The position numbers were made by a program, and so were the translations under genes. The notes beneath the pieces were generated by a model that had not been told where the DNA came from, ran no database searches, and saw only the letters and a program-made list of their open reading frames with translations. From NCBI GenBank assembly GCA_027886185.1, contig WOAB01000098.1, positions 2,604,001 through 2,668,000 on the forward strand: a stretch of DNA of 64,000 nucleotides, read 5' to 3'. Of the stretch, positions 43,768-53,475 are shown piece by piece (position 1 is the stretch's first letter; each line of letters begins with the position of its first letter). This stretch comes from Rheum nobile (Eukaryota > Streptophyta > Magnoliopsida > Caryophyllales > Polygonaceae).

Positions 43768-44428
43768 TTAATCAATATCCTCAAGCGGTGGCTCTTCCTC
43801 ATCATAGGACTCATAGCCGGTGTGTTGGCTAAAGAGGACTTTCTTGGTATTGGGGCAATCACGCTTGTAATGCTCACGTCTTCCACACTTGAAGCACTCC
43901 AGATCTCGCGCGCGCTCTTGGCTTTTGGGCGGGGCATTAGGTGCTACGGCGCGGCTAGCGGCAGAGCTTGGCACCGTCTACTTGGCATTATTGCCTTGGC
44001 CATAACTTGTTTTTGCTTGGGAGGAGGTGCGCACGTTAGTAGGTAAACCAGATTGAAAAGGGTGAGAGTCATACCTTCGTTGGCTCGAAGATTGCCAAGT
44101 GGACTGCTTCCTACGCACGAGTTGGTGATGGATTTGCATTGCGGTGTGCATTAGTATGTTGAGATCCTTGATGGGCAAGATCTCCAACTGGTCACGGATG
44201 GACGAGTTCAATCCACTCAGAAATTTGGTTCGCAAGGTGGACGATGCCGCGCTCACCCCAACCTTGTAGTACATGTCCTCAAGTTGGGAAAAGAACTTGA
44301 GCGGCGTCTTGGAGCCTTTGCGAGCCATGGCAATTTCCAATCTCATCTAGTTTATGTAGTCTTGTGGGACATACTTTTGGGTCATCATGTAGACCAAATG
44401 GTGCCATTCGGTGAGAGGCTCAAGATAT
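43768..44428 (-). pseudogene. gag of J, C-terminal part with zinc knuckle
   Basis: The segment at 43978-44346 holds the end of the gag core (MARKGSKTPLKFFSQLEDM, RTKFLSGLNSSIRDQLE). A canonical knuckle CFKCGRREHYKRDC lies at 43855-43896. A TAG precedes MRLEIAMARK near 44347. At its high end the frame is cut by solo LTR L. Across L it rejoins QQGY to LEPLTEW. Confidence 0.8.
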
Positions 44429-45812
44429 CATCTCGATACGAGAGATATCTTGGGAATAAATCCTGATTGTTGGCACCAGCTGTGTGCACCTCCCCTATAC
44501 TCGGATAGGGGATAGTCATGATGAGGAAAGGGTGTTAGGGCTTGGACATCCTATCCACCATGTTTATAAAGAAACGGCTAGACCTCGCAAGGTACATAGC
44601 GTTCCTACGAATACTCGTTCTAACTATATATGTATAAGTTCACACATAAAATCCACACCAATACCATCATGGTAATAACAGATAGAATAGCATTGTTTCT
44701 AGCAATATATACAACTTATCATAATATCACATTTTATATCATATCATTTATAAAATTTGTTCCCAAACGAAAACAACAATTCATCCCAATTTAATTAACA
44801 ATCCGAAATAATTGATAATTAACGGAAACATTGAATGATATTCAAGAGCGAACCGCCACTTGCCTTGATCGAGATGAACAAATGACGATGGGTTTCTGGG
44901 TCCGGGAACTGGAAATGGAATCGGATTGCGGATTCCTATGACGCCAACGAACCCACAACGAAACCCTAGGTTAGATTCGATATATAATAATACGGATCTA
45001 AGGAAACGAAAGAAACGAGGGTCTCATCCATGACCGGATCGTCCAAGGCCATGATCGTGTTTGCTAAGGCAATCCGCGGTCGCGGCTTGGATTCCGCGAT
45101 CGCGGATGTCTGGACATCGTCCGCGGTCGCGGTTGTTCATGTCCGCGGTCGCGGCCATGAACCCGACAACCCTAATCGGACAAATCCTCACCGGCGACGA
45201 AACGGCGAGGCTCCGAACGAGAGGGCTTTGTCTTCTGGCACCACGACGCCTCTACTGCACCACCACTCGACCACTAAAACCACCGGCGAGAGCTCCGACG
45301 ATACGAGAACTCCAGCGACACGAGCGAGAGAGAGAGATGGATTTCGGATGCTCCAACCCTCCATCCGAGCCCTCCTTTTATAGCCACCGAGCACCCCAAC
45401 TCCAGGCCAGACGAACCGCTCCAAATCCCCCCCGACGAATCAACGGCTAACTCAACCGACGAAGCCATTGAAGACGAGGACGAAGCATTTTCCGCGGTCG
45501 CGGAATATTTCCACGATGCATCATTTTCCGCGGTCGCGGAAATCTTCCGTGGTCGCGGAAAAGGCATGTTCGCGTCCTTTTGCCCGGGAAACGATTGAAC
45601 ACGTGCTAAAACCTTGCAATAACTAATATTTGTACCCAAACAAATATTTTAAGCCTCGAAAATACATCGAATGTATATTATAATGCTCAGTGAATTATTA
45701 CAGAGATTATACGCGTTACAGAAATTCCGAATTTCGCCTAACGCGTCACGATTACAGAACGAGGGTTGAGAAAATTACCCAAATACCCTTACTAAAAATG
45801 AGGGGTATTACA
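44429..45812 (-). mobile_element. Solo LTR L in J gag (1384 bp)
   Basis: Flanked by an exact GATAT duplication (44424-44428, 45813-45817). On the minus strand it starts TGTAATACCCC, like gypsy Tekay/Retand LTRs, and ends CTCGTATCGAGATG, so the 3' dinucleotide is TG instead of CA. The homologous LTR at 55846-57991 has the same end. A TATA box GGCTATAAAAGG lies at 45374-45385. CCGCGGTCGCGG occurs at 45074, 45121, 45143, 45492 and 45528. J gag restores its frame when L is removed. Confidence 0.88.
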
Positions 45813-46748
45813 GATATCCCTGTTGGGTGCGCCCCACATCACCATGGCAGTCAAGTGGTGGACTGCCGGCGTGAAGGCGCGGGGGAATGTAGTCTGCAGG
45901 CATGTCCTGGAGCTCAATGGGATCACCGAGAGGGGGATGGAAGGACCCCGGTTTACCATGCCCGAATCCTCCATCTCTTCATCATCGAACTCCTCGAACT
46001 CATCGCGGAAGGATGGGGTGGTTGTGCCATAACCATCGGGGCCAAAGCGCGGAGTCCGGGCACTCTGGTGGACAAGATGGTCGTTGATGTCGAACGACAC
46101 TGGTGTCGGCGCTGGATGGCGTGAACGGTGTCTGTCACCATATTTGTTGCACCGGCTTGGGCGCTTGTGTTGGTTGGAGCCAGGCAGGTCTCGGCACGGG
46201 CGCAGGTCTCGATGCGGGCGAAGGTCACGCGACCCATGGATTTCATCATGGCGGTGCCGGTCTTCTCGGGCACCATACCTGTCATTAAAGTCATAGGGTT
46301 CAGAAAACTCACCTTGGGAGTGGTCTCTAGGGTCGGAGCCGTTGTCGTCGTCGCCTGGTGTCGCGCACGGGTTGTAGCGGTCGCGCGGAGAGACATGACC
46401 TTGGCGACTCTCAATGACCGACTAGATGCGTTGCAAGCGGGGCTGCGGGTGAGATGTTGCGGGCATCACATTCTTGCCCTTGTCCAAGCGAGTGTGGCTT
46501 AGGCCGGCCACGGTTTGGCGATGTTGGCCAACGGCATCTATCTCAATGAGCGGCGTCGGCGCTTGTCAGCCTTGTTGGTTTTGAAGCTGGGTCACTTGGC
46601 GACACAACTCCTGCATCTCCCTTTGCTCAGTCGTGAGCTCTTGGATGGCCGGTGGATCCTGGTGTAGGGGTAGAACTTGCGGTGTTGGTGGATTAGGCGG
46701 GTTGTTGCCGGCACCATTGTCGTCTCCACTCCTGTGTGTGGGCGCCAT
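45813..46748 (-). pseudogene. gag of J, N-terminal part
   Basis: Starts at 46748 (MAPTHRSGDDNGAG). A heptad-like stretch (LTTEQREMQELCRQVTQLQN) follows, then an Arg/Asp/His-rich segment (about 45953-46414), then SFDINDHLVHQSAR with EEFDDEEME. The text moves between frames, so at least one frameshift is present. The equivalent part of D's gag has the same layout. Confidence 0.65.
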
Positions 46749-47709
46749 CATGCTACCTATGACAATATGGCCAGACATGCAAGTAAAACGAACAAGAGGT
46801 AAAAGAGCAACAAGGAATAAGCAAGCACCACAGTTAAGCACACAAGTTCACATAGGTATGATGATTTGGCAAGCCTTGAGGGCGGTGAAACCAAGCTATG
46901 AAACAATCACATGAATGACTTGAACAAATCACAACTAGACTCGCACTTGACAAGTAATAAAAAGTCGAACACAAATAGTGGTCAATGATGCAATATAACA
47001 TGTGAAGCACCTCCCTAGATGCAAACCTAGACGGCGGAGGGGCGGCACAATGGACTACGACCGAAAGGTGGAAAGAAAACTTGAAGCCTTGCCTTATTTT
47101 GGCTTCTACTTCAAGTGAAAAATAATTTGGGATTTGCCTTTTCTTTTTTTCTTTTCTTTTTTTGGAAATTTGAATCTGGCTTTTTTTTTAATAAAATCTA
47201 AGTCAATATTTGGTTTGACTTAAATCTTTGAAATTCAAATAACTAGAAAGATTCGGCCATAGTTGTTGAAGAAAGAAATCGCAAGGTTGTTAGGATCTTG
47301 TGATAGGAGAGACAAGAGATTTGATGCAGATTTTGTGGTTAAGCAAATAAGGAAAATAAATCACAGAAATATAACAAAATATCCCACAAAATATGTGAAA
47401 CAATTAATCACCAAATCAAGCAACAAATCGAGAAGATATTTGGCCAAATCACACGCGATATTGTTGGTATAGGCTTTGGATTTTATGGAGGCAGATCGGC
47501 CAAGCGCGTGGCTTAAGGGAACAGGTTGGTGGAGGGAATCTTGGACAAAATTTGTTGGCTTGGGAAAGAAAAAAAATTCGGCGAAAGTGCAAGCCGAGGG
47601 CGTGAAAATGGAAGAAGTTTTCTTGTGGTGGCGGAAGGGGATGGTGGTGGTTGGCGGAATGACGAGAACAAAATGGACTTAATGAGTAGTGACTTACAAG
47701 ACCATTGGC
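46749..47709 (-). other. 5' leader of J
   Basis: Untranslated stretch between primer site and gag start, with T-rich runs at 47140-47190. Open frames here (for example 47476-47682) have no family signal and lie opposite the element's direction. Confidence 0.6.
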
Positions 47710-47721
47710 GCTCTAATACCA
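47710..47721 (-). other. Primer binding site of J
   Basis: TGGTATTAGAGC on the minus strand: the iMet site with one C-to-T change, shared with element I. Confidence 0.85.
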
Positions 47722-47723
47722 GT

Positions 47724-48634
47724 TGATGCGTCATTGGCCTCGGATGCGGTCAAGAATGTTGGCGGTGAGCGGATCTAGGCCTTGTGCTTGGTCATGACAA
47801 CCTTGATAGAGGTTTACGAGGCGGAAATGGAGCGATTGAGACGCGGCGCTAGAGGAACTGGCGTAGCGTTGGGGAATGCGAGTGGCCATAGGACTTGGCA
47901 CTCGAGTTGCTTGAAGTGACAAGCGGCAAAGTTGTGATCGAAGCGACGATCGATGGAGTTGGCGGTAGCGACTGCCGGCGAGAGTTGCGAGAGATAGATT
48001 GAGAGTGTTTGACGTCAATTCAAGAAGGAGGAATAAATCACTCGAAAACTTAACTTGAATTATAATTATGACGTAAAATTACAAAGGAAGGCTGAGATGG
48101 CCTTATAAAGACATGTGGGGCTCGGATGGGCCGAGACCCGCCTAATGGGCTAGCCCACTCGACACAAGTGGAGTGCACGCCCGATAGAGGAAAATTACAT
48201 AATTAGAAATGCTAAAAATAGAAATGTCTAAAACAGGAAATAGCCTCTAAATGACTAAACTAGGTGATAGGCGTTGGTCTTGAATGCTGGTGAAGCATGC
48301 ACGGTGACAAGGCCTTGGCGAAGGCCATGACTCGGCGCGAGAAAGGCAACGGCGAGGCGCGACCTATGGCTAGGCTAGGATGGTCTTTGTGGGAGTCACG
48401 CCAGGCTCGGAGAGTAGGGAGCCCGACTAGGCCTCGGTAGTGTCGCTAAGGGCGGTGAGGAGCATAAGCGGGGGCGCGGCTTCGGGCGCACCTTGGCTGG
48501 CGACGAGGCGCATGACCAGCGACTGAGTGGTCTGGCTGATGGCCCTGGCACACGACCTGGTGACAGGCCCAAGTGACTGGAGGCTCATGGCTTGTTCTTT
48601 CTCAGCGGCGGTCATGGAGGGCAGGGTCGCATCA
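47724..48634 (-). repeat. 5' LTR of J
   Basis: TGATGCGTCATTGG to GGGTCGCATCA, 911 bp, matching the 3' LTR at 39170-40072 with scattered substitutions and small indels. It carries a second copy of the pol tail (ORF at 48427-48615). Confidence 0.92.
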
Positions 48635-49165
48635 CCTACCTAGGAGGAGATGGCATGCAGTCATGGGCAACACGTCACACATAAGTTCATCCTCATATTC
48701 CCTTATGGCAAACTGAATGGTAGCTTGGTCCTTGACCTTAAGGGGAGTGTTGGAATTCAACCAACAAAGTGTGTAAGGCTGAAGGTGGGGAGTGGTAGAT
48801 AGATTGAATCTACTTACCACTTCTTGGTCAATGATGTTGCAACACGACCCACCGTCAACTATGGCACTACACATCTTCCCTATAATGGTGCACCTTGTGT
48901 GAAAGATCGTTTCACACTGATTAGGCACATTAGGACTCTTCGAGGCAATTAAGGATTTCTTGACCACAAAGCACTCACCCTCGGCTGCCATCACATGTAG
49001 CTCTTCGACACCTTCTTCTTCCTCAACAACCTCTTCTTGACACACATCCTCGGACTCATATTCCCCTAGAGTGTTAAGAAGAACTTGCCTTTTGGAAGGG
49101 CAATCCTTAGCAAAGTGGCCTCTCCCAAGACACTTAAAGCACTTGAGATCTCTAATTTGGTTTCC
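48635..49165 (-). pseudogene. Zinc knuckle and protease of element I, first part
   Basis: A canonical knuckle CFKCLGRGHFAKDC (49100-49141) runs in one frame into an acidic linker and the protease active site IVDGGSCCNIIDQEV. It ends at HLLLGR where J is inserted. The rest (PWQYDRGVV) resumes at 39169. A TGA lies just before the knuckle (about 49172), separating it from the gag core. Confidence 0.85.
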
Positions 49166-49258
49166 CCCCTCCTTTCATTGGGGTTGGGACTGAACTGGAG
49201 CGTCTCTCTTAGGCTGACTCGGTTGGTCATGCCTAGGATCTATACGTCTCGGTGTGGC

Positions 49259-50476
49259 TTAGGAGCCACTAGCACTAGCTGGAGTCCAAGGCCGTGAGCT
49301 TGCAACTTGAGGGCGCCTTTGGGGGAGGTTCTTGTATACATGGTTAGTGTAATGAAGAACATCTTCAATAGGCGTCCCACGCATAAAGTGTTGCATGTTC
49401 ACCACAGCCTTAAGGTCCGGGTTTAAGCTATTAATGAACTTAGAAATAAGATAGCCCTCGGGAAATCTAAGTCCGGACCTAAAGACCAAAGTCTTTAGCT
49501 CCTTATAGAACTCATTCGGGGTCTTACTTCCTTGCCTCAATTGCTCAAGCCTAGCATGGACTCGCTCGGTATAATCATCCAGCACAAACCGGATTCTCAA
49601 GGCAGCCTTTAACTCATCCCAAGACTCAATTTGATGATATCCTTTAAAGGTCCTTTCCTCTTTATCCTCAAGCCACCAATGGTAAGCAAAGTCAACAAAC
49701 TTAATTGAGGCTATAGCTACTCGTTGGGCATCCGAGTAGTTATAAAACTCAAAAATTTGTTCGGTCTTTTGCTCCCAATCTAAATAAGCTTCTACCTCAC
49801 ATGTACCTCTAAATGGCTGAACTTCGAGCTTGATGCCATGGTGGTGTGGCCGGACTTGGTGCTCTCTGTACTCATCTTCATAAGCCACTCGTTGTGCTTG
49901 GAATGGCGGCCTTAGAGCTGGAAATTGACCACGGCCAAAGCCACGGTCCGGCACATTTCTCCTCTACAACAAGGGAGGCGCAGGGCTCCTAGGGTGGTAG
50001 AAGTCGTGTTGAGATTGTGTGTGGCCTCTTGCTCCCAAATCTGCATGGTTAGGCCGCAAGGGAGGAAAAGAGTTGACACTGGAAGTCACAAGGAATTCAG
50101 GATGCATACCTTGGCCTTCTCTAGTTGTGGACACAAGAGGCACGTGGGAAGTGGTGGTGTCATGGAGGGACAACCTAGAGAGCTCTTGTGAGAAGGCTCC
50201 ATGGGTGTCGCCTTCTACATGGTAAGAGTTGGATGAGCCTCTAACTTCATTAGCTCTACTCAGTCGTGGCCCTCCTTGGTATTGCTCCCACTTAACCTCC
50301 ATGTTCCTCATGAAAGCCATTTGCTCTTCCCTCATGGCTTGCATGTGTTGACGGACTCTTTCATCCGTATCCTCCTTATTCGTTTGAATGGCTTGGAGAA
50401 GAGTCTCCAAGGTGATGGGAGAGTTGGTTGGAGGGTCTTCATTTGAGGGACCCTTGTCTTTGTTTTGTCCGTCCAT
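49259..50476 (-). pseudogene. gag of element I with one in-frame TAG
   Basis: Start at 50476 (MDGQNKDKGP). A Gln/Glu-rich segment with MREEQMAFMRNMEVKWEQ resembles the start of A's gag. The TAG at 49964-49966 interrupts an otherwise continuous frame (PPLL, stop, RRNVPDRGFGRGQ). The gag core follows: LEVQPFRGTCEVEAYLDW, FVDFAYHWWLED, RIRFVLDDYTERVHARLEQL, GSKTPNEFYKEL and FINSLNPDLKAVV. The frame ends at 49259. Without the TAG it would be about 405 codons. CAG to TAG is the simplest explanation. Confidence 0.88.
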
Positions 50477-51484
50477 TTGACATGACCTTGACATTAAGAA
50501 GCAACAAAAAAGAAGCCAAGCAAAGTAGTCCTCAAAGAACACAAGATCAATCAATGGAAATTAAGCTACAAGGAGCTCCAAACTTGATTCAAAGCTAAGA
50601 CTTGCAGCCAAGCAAGCACTCCTAATGTGGATAGGATTAAGATTCCTAGACTCAATAAAAAAACAAAAGAGCAAGCAACAAACGACACAATGAACTTGAA
50701 GCACTTGTGCAACAATTAAAGCAAGCAACGTCAAAGAAGCTATTAAACTCAATTGCCTTACAAATGTAGCACTTGTGTACAAAAACTGAAATTAATCACA
50801 CGTCCAGTGCAACAATTTATTTTTGACTCTTTTCAAGATGTTGAATCACTTCTTCTATGGCCTTCCCTTTTGTTAATAGGCCGGGTATTTCTGAATTCAA
50901 CCACTTTTTTCTTGATTCAAATGCACTTCTCCTTTTTTTTATTAGGGACGTCTAATGCAGTGATTAAGCTTTACACTTTGAACAAAAAACAAAAACAAGC
51001 AGCAAAGAGCCTTTCCCGTATCCTTGACGTTGAAGACTTCAATTCAAACACAAATAACAAACAAATTCAAGGGACGATTGCAGCCAAACGAGGACCAAGA
51101 CTCCACATGGCCAAAAACAATTTTTTTTCTATGATTTAGGGACGGGTTTGATGCAATCAACACAACAACTAAGCAGCTAGCATGGGGAATCAAATGGTTA
51201 GAAGGATTCCTAGTTTATAGGATCTTAAAACAGATTCGGTTTTGGCTTCTCTCTTGGTCTTTCCTCTCGTTTTTGCAACCAATTTTCGACTCAACAAATC
51301 AAAAAAACTCGATTGGACACAGTGCAATGAAACAAGACGCAGCAACAACAATTCAAGACACGAAACAAGAAGCAAACAACGCAGCCAAGACGACAATAAC
51401 TCATATCCTAGGGTATAACGTCTAGGCTTGCAAAAACTGAATTTCTTAAACATTTAAGCCAAGATTTAGAGCAATACCTTGCTA
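50477..51484 (-). other. 5' leader of element I
   Basis: Untranslated stretch between primer site and gag start, with T-runs. A short block near 50840-50905 (GGCCTTCCCTTTTGTTAATA) matches A's leader. No gene is evident. Confidence 0.6.
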
Positions 51485-51496
51485 GCTCTAATACCA
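51485..51496 (-). other. Primer binding site of I
   Basis: TGGTATTAGAGC on the minus strand, directly against the LTR; one change from the iMet consensus. Confidence 0.85.
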
Positions 51497-52456
51497 TGTC
51501 ATGGATGCTAGGATCAAGGATGACTCGGTGCAAGGTTTTGCCCTCCGAAGGCAGGCTGTGGTGACGGGACGAAATGACCAGCGCAAGGGAACTCCTATGG
51601 TTTCTTCAAGGCGATCACAAGGCAAATCTGTGGAGACGGAGGGGTGACTCCTCAATGAGGATGGTGATGGCGGTGGAAGTGATGGACAAGGCGAACTGCG
51701 ACTACGAACGAAGATGGCCGGCACAAGGGACTCCAAGGCCTCTCCTCGGCAGTGACAAGGGCTCTCGGTGGAAGGGATGGCCGATGTGGGTAGGTGATGA
51801 TAGAGTCAATGGATAAACACCTTTCCTGGCTGGATTTGACACACCAACAAGGAGGGTGGATCGATGGCCTCTTTGAGATGCAACACACTCAAAGAAATCA
51901 CCAAGGGAAGCTTCGATTTGACTCACAAAGGCAGAGAGAAAGAGAGAGCTTTGGCTGGAACAAATAACTGTATTTCTCTTAATTTCAATGTGGTTGTTTC
52001 CGAATGAACAAGCATCTCTTCTATAGGAGAAAAACAAAGCAAATGCCCAAGGAAAGAAGCCACTAATTGGCTGGCGGCCCAACAAGGGCCAAGTTCGGCA
52101 AAAACTGAAAACAAAGCTTAAAACAAGCTTAAAACCATGTCTTAAAAATGTATCAACCCATATAAAATCATGAACATAGATCACGCGCTCGGACGCGCCA
52201 CAAGGAGTGAGATGGCCGGCGAATCAACAAGGTGGTCGAGGGCTCCGAGGCTTGTGAGGGCTTCAATGCTTAAGAGACCCTTCTTGAGCTCCTTTTGGAG
52301 ATGCTTGGCTCGAGCCCTAGTGATAACCCCGGGGGAAGCTCTTCTTGATGCTCTTGGCCTTCACTAGACTCTCCATCACTTGAGCCATCTTCGTCACTTG
52401 AGCCATCTTGGACGTCTGGGCTCTCTTGATGCTCTTGATGGGACTTGGTCACATCA
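51497..52456 (-). repeat. 5' LTR of I
   Basis: 960 bp, TGATGTGACCAAGTC to GCATCCATGACA on the minus strand, matching 35238-36200 with many point differences. Its copy of the pol tail is frameshifted near 52330, and its TATA-like box is degraded (CCTATAGAAG). Confidence 0.9.
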
Positions 52457-52682
52457 GGACTGGGGTGTGATGCCATGGCTGGGGGCGCGCCCCGTGATGC
52501 GCCTGTGGGGGCGCTAGGGGAGCGTGTTGCGGTAGTGCGGGAGCATTGGGGTGTTGCGCTGCCAAGGGAGTGCGCAAGGGAGCCACTGCGAAGCTAGGTA
52601 GTTGGGGTGCCACTGAGACGCGCTGCCACTGGGGAATCACTAGAGCACTGTGGTGTCGGGGCGCCACTAAGGTGCGCTTGCA
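52457..52682 (-). repeat. Pro/Ala/Gln/His-rich linker of D with imperfect GC-rich repeats
   Basis: The minus strand repeats variants of GTGGCGCCCCxxxACCACAG, giving a VAPRHH..LVIPQWQ, PLAAQHPNAPALPQHAPL stretch. It lies between protease and reverse transcriptase of D, where other elements here have a different linker. It is probably a local expansion. Confidence 0.5.
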
Positions 52683-53475
52683 CTAGGGTGCCACTAGGGC
52701 GTTGGGGGCACTAGAGCACGATGTGGTTCCATGGGAACGTGCAGGGGCGCCTTCGTCGTTCTTGATCGCCTTGGCACCATCTTGGTTGGGGCGTGCCGGA
52801 GGTTGTCTGCCCTCAATGGCCTTTAAGCGGCTCCTCTCCACTTGATCTTCCAAGATTTCACATGGAGTCTTGGGAAGCAAAGTGATGCGCTTGCCATTGT
52901 GCATGAAGACATAGGTGTTGAGGAACCCATCATGAAGCGCCTTGCGGACAAATTGCGATGGGCGACCTAGCAAAAGGTGAGTGGCATCCATACTAATAAC
53001 AACAAAAAAGGACCGTATCCTTATAATATCCAATTTGAAATATGATGTGGCATTGCCTTGTTATAACATCACTTTTACCTTCGGAGATCCATTGGAAGCC
53101 ATATGGTTGAGGATGGGGAGTCGTCGTGATGTTGAGGTGCTTGACCACCTTCTCATTGATGATGTTACAACAACTTCCTTCATCCACAATGACACTAAGG
53201 GAGGCGGTTTGGCCCAAGCATCGGGTATGAAAGAGATTCTCACGTTGGTCATTCAAGTCTCCCTCATGAACGGAGAGAACGCGCCTTGTGACCAAACTTA
53301 GTGGTGTGCCGGCGCCGATGTCATGTGGGGCGCAAGCATAGTGGTCCTCCTCGGGCTCCTCTTCGGCCTCCTCGTAGTAACTCTCCTCTTTGACCTCGGT
53401 GTCATCTTCAAATGATTCATACCCGGATTGGGTGGTGAACAACACCCTCTTGTTGTTTGGGTAGTCACGTTGCAC
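52683..53475 (-). pseudogene. Protease of element D
   Basis: The frame from the zinc knuckle passes an acidic stretch (EVKEESYYEEAEEEPEED) into VIVDEGSCCNIINEKVVKHL, so the active-site DGGS seen in I and J is DEGS here. It then shifts frame near 53000 to DATHLLLGRPSQFVRKALHDG and NGKRITLLPKTPCEIL. The glycine change and frameshift mark it as inactive. Confidence 0.8.

Larger units (their letters stand above)
39170..48634 (-). mobile_element. Element J: Ty3/gypsy (CRM-like) retrotransposon, nearly intact pol, split by solo LTR L
   Basis: 5' LTR 47724-48634 (911 bp), primer site 47710-47721, gag 45813-46748 and 43768-44428, protease 43003-43680, pol 39865-42760, polypurine tract GTGGGGGAGGG (minus strand, 40073-40083), 3' LTR 39170-40072 (903 bp). 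Flanks are CATAC and CCTAC. It interrupts element I inside the protease motif LLGR/PWQYD. Without L it is about 8.1 kb. It is the best-preserved polymerase source in the window. Confidence 0.93.
35238..52456 (-). mobile_element. Element I: Ty3/gypsy (CRM-like) retrotransposon, split by J
   Basis: Minus-strand order: 5' LTR 51497-52456, primer site 51485-51496, gag 49259-50476, zinc knuckle and protease 48635-49165, interruption by J, rest of protease and pol 35885-39169, polypurine tract GAGTGGGAGGA, 3' LTR 35238-36200. Without J it is about 7.8 kb. Flanks are ATACT and GGACT (three of five match), so the target duplication has decayed. Both sides are D sequence. Pol carries several stops. 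Confidence 0.9.

Noticed and set aside
47476..47734. Plus-strand coding sequence in the leader of J
   Set aside because: Low-complexity Lys/Gly/Trp-rich product on the strand opposite to J, with no family signal.
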